This document shows positions 47,701 to 59,064 of a stretch of DNA of 64,000 nucleotides, piece after piece. The stretch covers positions 1-64,000 of the forward strand of contig SWDT01000117.1 of assembly GCA_009193035.1 (NCBI GenBank), read 5' to 3'. The position numbers and the translations under genes were made by a program. The notes under the pieces were generated by a model that was not told the origin of the DNA, ran no database searches, and worked only from the letters and a program-made list of their open reading frames with translations. The DNA comes from Halicephalobus mephisto (taxonomy: Eukaryota; Nematoda; Chromadorea; Rhabditida; Panagrolaimidae). Each line of letters starts with the position of its first letter. Position 1 is the stretch's first letter.

Positions 47701-48521
47701 TATGATTATTTTTGGATTTTTTCACAATTTCTGAGTTAAAATTACTGTATAATTTTGTGAACAATTATCATCGATAGAATGCTACACGTGAAAAAACCGT
47801 AACTTTTGGATCGGTATTAATTTGAAAATGTAACAAAAATTGTAACAAAATAATGACGATTTGCATTTGTTACTGACCAAAAGTTGCGCTTCTTTTTGGT
47901 TGTATATTTCAGTTGGATGTTCACATTACTTTTTAAATATTTAGGGAAAATCTCTTAAGAGTTCTTGTACATTATCTTCATTTAGCAAAAGTGATCATGT
48001 TCGTTGTTTACCAATGTTACTGCCAGTCGCAGAACCTGTTATTGAATTGTCAGCTTTCAAAAGCAGATTTTAGTCGGCGATACCGAAAAGTGCAGGGGTT
48101 CTTATTGAAAATATTTACGTGATTGTATCTTCTATTTTGCGGAAGTAAATTGAATTTATTTCAAAGATCGAAACAAAACACTTTGTATTTTGATCAAGCG
48201 CTCATGAAATTTTAAAGAATTTGATGTTTATCAAATTGAAATTCTTATTTTGCCAAAGAACTTGTAGAATATCCTCAAGAAAGTGCGGCAAGAAACCATG
48301 ATGTATCCCGAGGACTGTTGTATTTTGATTCTCATTTAGGTTAAAAAGTTCTGTCTCAAAAGTAGTTATTTTTAGATTCTTAAATTTAAATAAATCAAAA
48401 CACCCTTTAAAAAACTACTTTTAAAAATTTTTTTCAATTGGGAAGTATCGGAAATAATGTTTTATATTTTTGAAGGTTGTTACAATTATAAACATTATGA
48501 AATACTACAGAGCAGATGTTT
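44797..48521. other. 3.7 kb with no secure gene
   Basis: The part 44800-46140 has more balanced base composition than its surroundings and carries minus-strand frames (for instance 45303-45497 and 45774-46094) with a coding look but no recognisable family. They may be upstream exons or decayed pieces of a receptor-like gene. From 46140 to 48521 the sequence is AT-rich and I see nothing of note. Confidence 0.35.
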
Positions 48522-49730
48522 ATTAACATGCGGAAGTCTGCTTGTGAATTTTATAGCGTTTTATAAATTTTAGGACGCTGCATTGAATGGCATATGACAT
48601 TCTAGAATTTAGTTAAGTTTAGTATATGAAAAATTATTTTCAAAATTTTTTTTCAATCTTGCTCGAAAAAAGTTAATAACAAAATTCATAAACGACTTTA
48701 GATGATATTAATATATCTGTCATAAATCTCACTCAATTCTCTATCAAATAATACGCAGATAACCTCTTTTAGTTGTTTTTAAGGCAAGATAGGGGAGATT
48801 TTCCCATGACCCCCAACATTGTCATATTAGACAATATACATTTAGAATCGTATTTGAGAAACGAACTCTTGATATGTTGTTCAGTAATGCTGATTATATA
48901 ATTATATGCAAGGAAATTGGACTCTGTTATCATTTTAGGAAGAAGCATTTTTCTAAAAGATCTCAAAAATCGTAATCAAAAATGATTCTAAGAAAATAAA
49001 ACTCGATTTCTTCTGTTTTCCATGATTGGTCCCTCACCAATATCATACTTAAAGACAGACTTATGAAAATAATAAGAATGGTGTGAAATAAAAAATGATA
49101 TATGAATTATTCAGTTGAGAACTTTATTTTCAGTAATTCCTAGATTCTGGTTTTTCGTTGTCCATCATTTGTAACCATGCTCATAAAGAAATTAGATGCT
49201 CTAAGCACCATAAAAAGCTATAGAAAAAAATTAGAAAAGTAATTTTACTTGGAAAGATTACACTATTATTTCCAAACTTGATGAGTAATATTTTTTTCGA
49301 AAAGTAAATAAGAAAAACATCAATCTAGTATCATATGATTATGCAGCTGAAATTGCTTAATAACACGTCTACAACTCGGTTCTTAAATACTACGTCAAAT
49401 ATATGTTGTCTAATATGACAAGGTTGGGGATCATGGGAAAATCCTCCCTATCTTGCCTTAAAAACAACTGAAAACCATGATTTGCGTATTATTTGATAAA
49501 GAATCAAATGAGATTTATGACAGATATATTAATATCATCTAAAGTCGTTTATAATTTGGTTATTAACGGTTTTCGAGCAAGATTGAAAAAAATTTGAAAA
49601 TAATTTTTCATACACTAAACTTAAATAAATCCTGGAATGACACATATCATTCAATGCAGCATCCCAAAATTTATAAAACACTGTAAAAATTATAAGCAGA
49701 GTTCTGTGTGTTAATGAAAAATATTTAGTG
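48522..49730 (+). mobile_element. Long-terminal-inverted-repeat element, copy 1 (~1.2 kb)
   Basis: The first ~310 bp (for example gcattgaatggcatatgaca, and gggagattttcccatgaccc near 48800) recur inverted at 49400-49730. The central ~550 bp is unique to the element and has no open frame of note. A second copy lies inverted at 52198-53385. The structure is that of a non-autonomous DNA transposon of unknown superfamily. Confidence 0.7.
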
Positions 49731-49984
49731 GTAACGATTTTGACGACTCCAAGAGAATATAATAAGTTATTCAATCTTAATAACAATGTGAGTAATGCTC
49801 GTACTTCGTCTAAGTCTGTTATTAATGACTTCTGAAAATTTTTTTTCATCTCCTGATGCTTGCGTGTTTTCCTCTATCGTATATGAAAGTATTCAGAAAT
49901 AGCTGAAAAAACTATCAAAATAAGTAAACTCATTATTTCAACTGTGATCAAATTAAGTAATTTAGTTACTTTTTCTGTTTAGAC

Positions 49985-50128
49985 ATGGATAAGTTCTGTA
50001 TAATCAGCTATATCGTTGATTTAATGAGTCTCGCTTTCCTTCGATACTGCATCAACAATAGGTGTGTATTATGGATTTATCTCGTCATAAACACATTCCA
50101 TCTAAAGATACTATATATTTATGGATAA
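49985..50128 (+). CDS. Short hydrophobic open frame, doubtful
   Basis: Forty-seven codons beginning MDKFCIISYIVDLMSLAF, with two hydrophobic stretches. It might be a relic of a serpentine-receptor exon, given the receptor relic 0.8 kb downstream, but no family motif is present. Confidence 0.15.
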   Translation: MDKFCIISYIVDLMSLAFLRYCINNRCVLWIYLVINTFHLKILYIYG

Positions 50129-50970
50129 TACCAACAAGATAATAAGATAGAAAAGAGTACAGAAATAGAACCCTCAAATTTTTTAAAAACGTATATTCAA
50201 TTTGTTTCTATTTCTTTCAGCTTGATTGATAGTGTCAAGGGACACAAATCAACTTCAGACACAGGATAAACAAAGCTTTCTGAACTTATCTTTAATAACC
50301 TTTCGATCTGATGCTTTTATAGTCCCGGGAGAGGTGATGGCGATCATAGTTCGCGTCATTTGCAACATTTCCGAAAATCCATAGAAGTCTGGTTGTCTCC
50401 AAAGACAAGTATAGTTAGTCTCAGAACCCTGATTTTGAGGAAAGCCTGTCAGATTCAAGATCACCTCGTTGTAGAGAAAGATAAATTGCTGTTGCCTAAG
50501 ATTCCCTCTTGTATCTCGTAGTTAATTTATTCCCCTAAATATTATTTGCATTTTGCCATTATTGAATATAGAAAAAGTATTTTCTTCGTTAGAAATTTGC
50601 ATAGAAATTTAAACGTCTAACACTTGAAATTCAATATTAATATTATTAATATTTTTGATGTTTATTACTGTTGTGTGATTTATTAAATTTTAGTTCCTGA
50701 ATAATCTCAAAAGTTCGTAGCCATGGAGAACAGTGTTTTAACCACCTGGTTATAATTAAGAAATATCTCAAACATTGCCAAAATTAGTTGAACTTTAAAT
50801 ATCTAGGTTGGCTGTCATAAATCAACATCAGACTCGTTTTTGTCCCCACTTAACTTGAGAAAGAAAAAATACTCCATATAGTGGAAACTACAATCTCTAA
50901 ATTAGTCAGAGGAAATTCCTTATTACAGTACCTTTACCCTTATTCATCAGTTCTGTTTTCAACTCTAATT

Positions 50971-52109
50971 ATGTCTGATGAAAACATTACTTCTGTTACA
51001 GATGAACTGGCGATGAACATTATCTATTCAATTATAGATCATTTTTTCATTATACAATGTATAGAGTTGTAATTGAAATGATCTTTTTCTTCGTCATGAT
51101 TAGAAATTGGTGTATGAAAACTAAGCTCTTGAAAAGTGCCTTCTTTTACTTGTTGACCTTGAAAATATTCATGACTTTACGTATATGCTCTATGTAATTA
51201 CAACTTATATTTGGTGGGAAGAGTTAAAGGATTTTTATTATGTGACTGAAACTCCACTTTTATATTTTATTGTGGAAGTCGACGCGTTGTGTCAGTTTAC
51301 TATTTCCATCAACAGATATACCGCCCTGATGATGCCATTGAAGCATGAAAGAGTGAGTTTCAAAGTAGATTTCATAAGAAAAGTTTATAATTTATGTTTT
51401 CTTCGAATTCGTAGGAATTGTTCGAAAAAGTTTACGTTTTTTCTGAAAAACGATTTTCTAATAAATTGAGTTGATTATACACTTTCATCAATCTTGTAAT
51501 ATCGATAATAATCAATTATCATCTAATAATGAATGGTTTCAGATTTGGTCCACTACCGTAACCTTCTCCATCCTCGCCATAATCCCTTGTCTCGCAGCTT
51601 TAATAATTTTTATGTATTTTAAGTTATCTGAAATCAACAACGATATTAGTGTAATTATTTTCGAGCCCCATATGTTAATTTTAATAAGTTGTTCCATTAT
51701 TTTAATCTTAATCCCAGTTACCAAAGATTGTTGTCGGTCCAGATCAGCTAATAATTCCAATAATGTTTCGTCTACTACCTCTTCAACCAGTTCAACGGGC
51801 GGTTTTAACAGAAAAAAGGCGGAAAAACAATTACTTTATGAAACAGCCTTCATCTCCTTCTGGAAGGCGATCAATCTTATTATCGCTATTGCATCTTTAC
51901 ACTTAGAATTGTCTGAATTGATTGAAAACATGTTATCTATCATCATGGATGTTGCTTTCTTCATTAGCAACGTTGGCGGACTGCTCATACTTCCATATAT
52001 TTCTAGCATGGCCAGAAAAGGATTCCAGCAAGCCTTTGGAATTGAACGAAACGGAAAAGTTATATTTGTTACTAATAGATTTAATAGGGCCAAAAATACC
52101 ACTTCTTAA
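50971..52109 (+). pseudogene. Serpentine chemoreceptor-like gene with broken reading frame
   Basis: Pieces in different frames together look like a nematode seven-transmembrane receptor of the Srg/Srv type. The pieces are MNIIYSIIDHFFI then VVIEMIFFFVMI (span 1), KSAFFYLLTLKIFMTL and YMLYVITTYIWW (span 2), and CQFTISINRYTALMMPL (span 3 and the NRxxxxxxP motif common in these families). A 212-codon frame (51471-52109) follows with IWSTTVTFSILAIIPCLAAL, AFISFWKAINLIIAIASL and FFISNVGGLLILPYISSMAR. Frame changes occur at a T6 run (51042-51047) and at about 51175-51181, with a further interruption around 51420-51530. Some of these could hide short introns, but not all. Such receptors act in chemosensory neurons. 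It sits between two inverted transposon copies. Confidence 0.6.
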
Positions 52110-52197
52110 TAAATAGTTTAATGTGTACTGTACCAAACGTGGAAAATACTGAATTGCATTTATAAAACTGAGCAATCGTTACTTTTTCAACGATGTT

Positions 52198-53385
52198 AAT
52201 AAGTTAACGCATGGAACCTTGCTTGTAATTTTTACAGTGTTTTATAAATTTTAGGACGCTGCATTGAATGGCATATGACATTCCAGAATTTAGTTAAGTT
52301 TAGTATATGAAAAATTATTTTCAAAATTTTTTTTCAATTTTGCTCGAAAAAAGTTAATAATTTAACTCATAAACGGCTCGAGATCATATTAATATATCTG
52401 TCATAAATCTCATTCGATTCTCTATCAAATAATACGCAAACCATTTCTAAAGAAAGACAGGGGAGATTTTCCTATGACCCCCAACATCGTCATATTAGAC
52501 AACATATATTTAACGTAGTATTTAAGAACCGAGTTGTAGACGTGTTATTAAGCAATTTCAGCTGCATAATCATATGATACTAGATTGATGTTTTTCTTAT
52601 TTACTTTTCGAAAAAAATATTACTCATCAAGTTTGGAAATAATAGTGTAATCTTTCCAAGTAAAATTACTTTTCTAATTTTTTCCTATAACTCTATGGTA
52701 CTTAGAGTATCTAATTACTTTATGAGCATGGTTAAAAATGATTGACAACAAAAAACCAGAATCTAGGAATTACCGAAAATAAAGTTCTCAACTAAATAAT
52801 TCATATATCATTTTTTATTTCACACCATTCTTATTACTTTCATAAGTCTGTCTTTAAGTATGATATTGGTGAGGGACCAATCATGGAAAACAGAAGAAAT
52901 CGAGTTTTATTTTCTTAGAATCATTTTTGATTACGATTTTTGAGATCTTAGAAAAATGCTTCTTCCTAAAATGACAACAGAGTCCAATTTCCTTGCATAT
53001 AATTATATAATCAGCATTACTGAACAACATATCAAGAGTTTAATTCTCAAATACAATTCTAAATGTATATTGTCTAATATGACAATGTTGGGGATCATGG
53101 GAAAATCTCTCCTATCTTGCCTTAAAAACAACTGAAAGAGATTATCTGCATATTATTTCATAGAGAATCGAATGAGATTTATGACAGATATATTAATATC
53201 TTTTTAAATCTTTTATAAACCAAATTATGACTTTTTCGAACTTAATTACAAGAAAGTTTTAAAAATCATTTTTTATTCAGAAAAATTAATTAAATATTGG
53301 AATGTTATATACTGTTCAATTCTTCATTTCAAAATCTATAAATCGCTGGGATTGTTACAAGTGAGCCTCTGGATGTTAAAAATCC
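52198..53385 (-). mobile_element. Long-terminal-inverted-repeat element, copy 2 (inverted)
   Basis: The central region reads as the reverse complement of the centre of copy 1. For example, atcagcattactgaacaaca lies near its right end here but near the left end, inverted, in copy 1. The left arm (52236 onwards) is nearly identical to the copy 1 left arm. The right arm after 53210 is more diverged. Confidence 0.7.
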
Positions 53386-54042
53386 CAATTTCAGTCATAA
53401 AACAAAATTTATTTTCTCGAAAACCGAAACTCAATTTTCAAATTTAAAAAAATCTCCGAAAAATCCTACGCTCATGACCATGAAAAACTGGGTTTGGGAG
53501 CGAGCATAAAATAGTAACATTATACGTGTTATCTGATCTTCCAACTCATGTATTCATTGTATTTATGGAGGTCAACAAAGAAACTGCAAAAATTTGAAAT
53601 ATTCAAGGTCAAAATCGAAGAAAAAAATAAATTTATTTTTTTTGGGTAACTTCGATAAAAGTGCAGTTAAAATTAATCATGAAAATTTTCAATCAATACT
53701 TAAAAATTGAAAATGAATATTTACGAATTGTTTATTTTCGAAATTTCACGTGATTGAAATAGTCGAATTTTAAAAAATTACAATGTTCAAAAATACTAAT
53801 TTTTTTATTTTAATTTTTTCGTTAAAAAACTCCAAAATTAATTTTTTGTGACTAATTGAAGCAACTCAAGACTCCTTTGAGGATACCAGGATTACTCCGT
53901 GGACTTGGGATATGGTAACTAGAGCGATTTCTGGAAGCTTCTCCACACAAAAGTTTTCGGAATTCCTCCTTGTAAATACAATTTAGAAAACGTTTTTTCA
54001 GTTTCCAGAAAGCATTCGATAGAACTTGTTTAGATAAAGGAG
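53386..54042. repeat. Intergenic segment related to 57960-58330
   Basis: From about 53800 the sequence (a frame-free stretch containing ttttgtgactaattgaagca, then tctggaagcttctccacac) matches, with many differences, the stretch at about 57960-58330 downstream of the middle transporter gene. It has no coding features. Confidence 0.4.
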
Positions 54043-54752
54043 AAATTTTAGATAACTCTTCTAGTAACTTCTAGAAATGACATCGAAATTCGATGTCGAA
54101 CAGCTTTCATTTTTTGGCTTTCCTTGTTTCAGAAACCACTTTGAATCTTCAACCTTCGTTGGATGGAGTTTGAAATGAATAATAAACTCCTTTATTATTA
54201 CATTTTGCAGGTGAAACATCATTTTTCAATCCTTGTAAGTGATAAAGATCAACCTAAAGGAAGGTCAGTTTTCAGAGGCTGTTTTTTTCTCAAGCCCGAC
54301 TTTAAATTTCGTCGATTTCTCCTTTTCGAAATAGAGGAACTTCCCCTAACGACCATCACCTTCAGTTTTATATCTTAGAGTTAACACATTTTCAGAATTG
54401 AAAGTGACTTCTGAAATACATGGTAAATAGGGAAAGTCAAGAAACGTTTTCGAAGACACGAACTTGGCACTCTATCCTGAATCTAGTAGACTTATCGGAA
54501 ACCTGTTTCTTACTATATAAGTTTTACAAAATATTTTTCGAAACCAGATCTACAAAAAGGAGTTGGTGACAGAAGTTTCAGAAAGTTTTTTACAGATATG
54601 TTTGTGGAAATCACTCTAGCTTCTGTATTAGATATCCTCAAAAAACAATTCCAATATTTATAGATGAATTTCCAACGACTTTAATCATCTACAAAAAGTT
54701 AGCTTTATAGTTTTACTGATACAAAATCAAAGTGAATAATATATTCTTGGAC
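54043..54752 (+). repeat. 0.7-kb dispersed repeat, inverted partner of 741-1447
   Basis: See the entry at 741. Both copies carry the same 71-codon frame (here 54163-54378). A diverged third copy of its first part may occur near 58200-58330 (gaaagtgttcattaaaactt). Confidence 0.75.
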
Positions 54753-55110
54753 AGTATAAATTACTTTATATTCAATCAATCCTAAAAATTATATGAGCAG
54801 TGCACATTTTAACACAACTTTTGCAAATTTTTGGAAGTCATGCATCAGTAGTAAAAGTATTCAATTCGATATTACTAGATAAAATTATCCAAATTTAAAC
54901 ATTTCCATACAGCATTTTGTAATCTCATTCTACACATAATTTTTCATTGTAATTTTCGTTTTTTAAAGGATATTTAAAAATTTTAAATACAGTTCTCACT
55001 AAGATGGGATACATTTGTGAACACCTTGCTTTTACTAAGTACCAAATTTCAATGTTTTTATTTTATAATTTTAGTTTTGCTAACAATAATCAGATTACAT
55101 AAAATAATTT
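54753..55110. other. AT-rich spacer at the 3' end of the first transporter gene
   Basis: No gene. It probably includes the 3' untranslated region of the minus-strand transporter copy. Confidence 0.4.
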
Positions 55111-57481
55111 TCAAACAGTTCCGTAATTCAAAAAAGACCCATCTCTCGATTTGCCTTCGATCAAGCTGTGTCTGCAGGAATTCTGACGACTTCTGATTTG
55201 TTCGAAATTCCGATAAACTGCCAATCCTCTCGTCTCCGGTAGATTACGGTACAAATAATAAAAGAAAAACATTTGTGCGGTTATGAAAGGGAGATAAATA
55301 AAAGCCCCAAAAATAGGTTCAAAAGTGGCAAATCCGAAGTTGACCCCTATAGAAACTACACTTGTCGAAAGTAACAAAGCTTGGGTTGTGACAGCTTTGG
55401 CTGTGGCTGGAAGGAGATCAGCGATCAGAATAATCCCTATGAAACTTGCTCCCAGAGATACAGCTCCAATATTTGCTAAGGAAAACGAAACAGACAAAAT
55501 CATAGTAACTGTTCCTGGTCCCATAATATAAAAAAGGATTTGAGTAAGAAACATCAAACAACAAGAAATTATATTTAGTGAAACAGAAAGAAGGAATAAT
55601 TTTCTCCTACCGATTTTTTCTAAGAGATACGGCAACAGTAAAGTAAAAGGTAATCCGAAAAATGCAAGTACGGTATCCAACAGTAAAGCATCAGAATTGG
55701 AGAAGCCATACCGTATCTTGAGGGGAATGTTGTTGAGGACTATTATCTGTATAGATGAGAAAGAATGAATCATTCCTGCAATAAAAATGAGGAAAATGGA
55801 ATCCCTCAAAGCGAGATCCGACCACAGTTCTCTAAAACTCGAATGACTGGATTTTGTTGAGTGAAATTCACAAGAATAATCCGTGAGAATCTCTTCTGAA
55901 AATATCAGAAATTAAGAATACTAATTCATATAACCCTTACCGACATCAGCATCTTTTCCGTGGAAAGTTTTAATAATATTAATGACTTTTTCTTTAGGAG
56001 CATCTTTGTAACTGAGGTATTTGGGAGACTCTGGAATAAAACTACCGGCGATAGTAAAAAGAATACACATGAACAAAGATATAACTCCTATCATTGGCCA
56101 ACGGTCGTCAGTTCCAAAGACTTGCTCGAGGGATAACAAAAATGTAGTCAAGCTCATTAAAGTATTTAAAGCCGAAATTGATTGACTCACAAAACCTAAA
56201 AAAATTATAAAAATTTTTATTCTGATAGGATTTTTAATATATAGTGCAATTTCTCATCTGTTAAAAATCCTTTTCAAATATTTTTTCTTCAGTTTTAAAT
56301 TTTATGTTGAAATTATTTAAGTAGTGTTTATTTTTGAACAATGTTTGGAATTGCTTAAACGTTTTGCATAGTTTTATATTTTTAAAGAAACAAAAATAAT
56401 AATATTCAATAAATTTGAAAAGTCCCAAAATCTCGGGTAGTTTTCCAATAATATAAAAAACAAAAATTTCTCAAATTTTTTTGTGTAATTTTTCAAAATT
56501 AAAAAGTAGAAGTAATTAAAAAATAAAGCAAATTGTTTAACTTTGGTCTTAGTGAAAATCACGATATAATTGTTTTTAATACTATTTTTGGTTTTTGAAT
56601 ACTTTTTTATTTTTTTAAATCTAATAATTTCCTATTTAATTGACAAAATAAAAAAAATTCAGAAATGATAAAAAAAATGGAAACTATTATTCTCGTTAGG
56701 ATCGAAATTGGAGAGTTTGATCTGTTTTGTTGCATTTTATTTTATTTCTACTTTAAATGACCTGTGTCTAGATGATGAAGTCGATTCTCGAAAAAAAGAT
56801 TTATATAATAGATGCCTTAGGCATAATACAAAATTCTCTATTGGATTCGACACAAACGTCTATCAACTTCCCGCCAAGAGGAACTATATATTCCCTTGTC
56901 GATGCTAAGGCGATCCGTTCGGGACCAAGTGCTTCCTGTCGGTTGCGTTTCTTAATAAGGATTGAGTGCCTGATCTAACATATTTTTTCAACATTTTCAT
57001 TTCATTTACGCCTATTGTTTTCAAACAAAACAAACCTCGAATATTGTTAGGTGAACATTCAGCAATGTACAATTTAACGACTGCATGTCTAAATGGGTTA
57101 ACTGCTCATGAGGAACTTGGCAACAGCGAAGAGCTCCAAAGAAACCACGTATTTCGACATCACAACAAGAATACTAGCTACAATAGAAACCAACCCGCTG
57201 AAGTAGATCGATACGTGTTTTCTTCCCCAATTATCCATTTTTGGAAGAAGAAGTATCGTCGAAATTATAGATGCTAGTAACGGTACTTCCATTATTGATA
57301 TCACTTGAGATATTCCTGCTTCATTCAAATCAATATCATAATGAAGAGAAATAGATTCGTTGAAAAAATGACCTAATGGAGTAGTCAATCTGGAGACCAT
57401 CAAAGAAAGTATATCCGTGGAGGACCCCAAGATCCCGTGGACGAGAATCGCGAATATCAGCCATGATGACGGAATTTCCAT
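55111..57481 (-). pseudogene. MFS sugar-transporter-like gene, copy 1, with a frame-breaking deletion
   Basis: Three exons occupy 57036-57481, 55941-56195 and 55111-55895, and exons 2 and 3 have exactly the lengths of the intact copy (255 and 785 nt). Exon 1 is 5 nt shorter. Three of these remove one residue, but near 57095-57115 two bases are missing relative to copy 2 where it reads FFIGAVAPLRHAVV. The frame then reaches a stop at 57098-57100. Downstream of that the sequence again encodes the expected KLYIAECSP and RG. Membrane spans, PESPKYL, EKIGRRK and PETRGL are otherwise preserved. The copy is therefore a recent pseudogene, or the deletion is an assembly error. The product would be a 12-span plasma-membrane carrier of the SLC2-like type. 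Confidence 0.75.
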
Positions 57482-59064
57482 TATTCAAAAAAGTCAATCA
57501 TCCACAGTGAATAAAAACGGTGATAGTTGTCAAAGAAGTCCCAAACGAACAAATCGAAAGATAAGAAACAGTATTTTTTTACAGGAAGATTACAGAGAAC
57601 AATTAAACCAGGGGTCGACCAATGTTCAGAGTATCTTAATTAAACGTGCAATTTGACGTAACTTCATTTAAAGACCAATGAACAAATTTCGATAATTCTG
57701 TCTAATCAATAAAGACAGCATTGTTATTCTAAAGCGAAAATGTTATAAAATTATACATTAGGTATTTCGAAACATGACGAAAAGTCGTTTTTTCTAACAA
57801 ATCACCCAAGTGGGCCTCGGAACAAAACACAGAAATCTAAAAGTCGGTTTTCAAAAATTAACGGAGATGTTCTTGCAGTGAAGTTTTCGATGAAAATCAT
57901 TTTCAATTTGTGATTTTTTCGTATAAAACAATAAATCACACTCGTTGAAAACAGAACATTTCAAAAATTCATTTTTTAAACAAAAAACCCGAAGGATTAA
58001 TATTTTGTGACAAATTAGAGTTATCTCAGAGTATTTCCCAGATGCCGGAGTTACTCGTTAAAAATCGAAAATAAGGAAATCGAAGTAGTTTCTGTAGAAT
58101 TCTTCATATAGAAGTTTCTGTAGAATTCTCTACAGAGGTTTCTGTAGAATTCTCCACAGAGAAATTTCAAATTTTCTGCGATCAATTCTTTCAAAAAACA
58201 ACTTTCAAGGAATCTACTGCACTTTTTAGAAAGTGTTCATTAAAACTTGCTCAGATAAGGAAGAAATTTTCGATAACTTTTCTGAGTACTTCAGAAGACA
58301 GCATTGAAAAATCACTTCGAGAAGTCCTCTTTTTCTCCTTTTGTCTATCTATTAATTGCTTCAGAAGTTGTTTGTGATTTTCAAACTCGGTCTGGCAATA
58401 GAGCTGAAAATGAAAAACGAATTCTCATATTCAGCATTTTCCTGATGATACACTTTTTTCCGGTTTCTCTAAGCTGATAAGGATTCCATAGAAACCAGGC
58501 AGGGCCAATCTCCAAAGATCATTATTCCTCAAAATTCTGTTTTTAGTAAGAATCAAATTTATTGATTAACACAGAAATTGAATAGTTGTTGTAACACAAT
58601 TTTATTTTAAAAATCCTTAATATATAAGATTTTATAGGTATTTAAATAACAAAAATGAGGTTAATAGTTGTAATAACAAGCTTCCAGTATTTTAAAACGA
58701 AAAAGTGATTAGATTTAATATTAATATCACGAAGAAGTGACTTTTGGAGATTGATCCTACTTCATATAGAAGAACTTTAATAAATCAATACATAAATCGA
58801 CTTTAATGCATCAGTGCACTATATTCCATGGATCAAAGAATTACTTTCAATTTTCCTACACATTATATATCGTATATAATTTTGTGTATCACCTTCCATA
58901 AAATCTCTACTAGTTTATAACAATCAGAAAATTCAGTATTACTGGGAAAATTCTGAATAACGTTTTCTATCAAATTAAAATAGCTTTGTAGATAATTTTT
59001 GTTTTCCAAAGTAAATAATAAATTTAATCATTTTTATTGATGATAATTTTATTATATAAGATTT
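57482..59064. other. Intergenic region between transporter copies 1 and 2
   Basis: Contains three tandem units of gtttctgtagaattct at 58094-58160, part of the intergenic duplication shared with 53800-54100, and otherwise AT-rich sequence. Promoter elements of copy 1 should lie just above 57481. I recognise no further gene. Confidence 0.4.
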
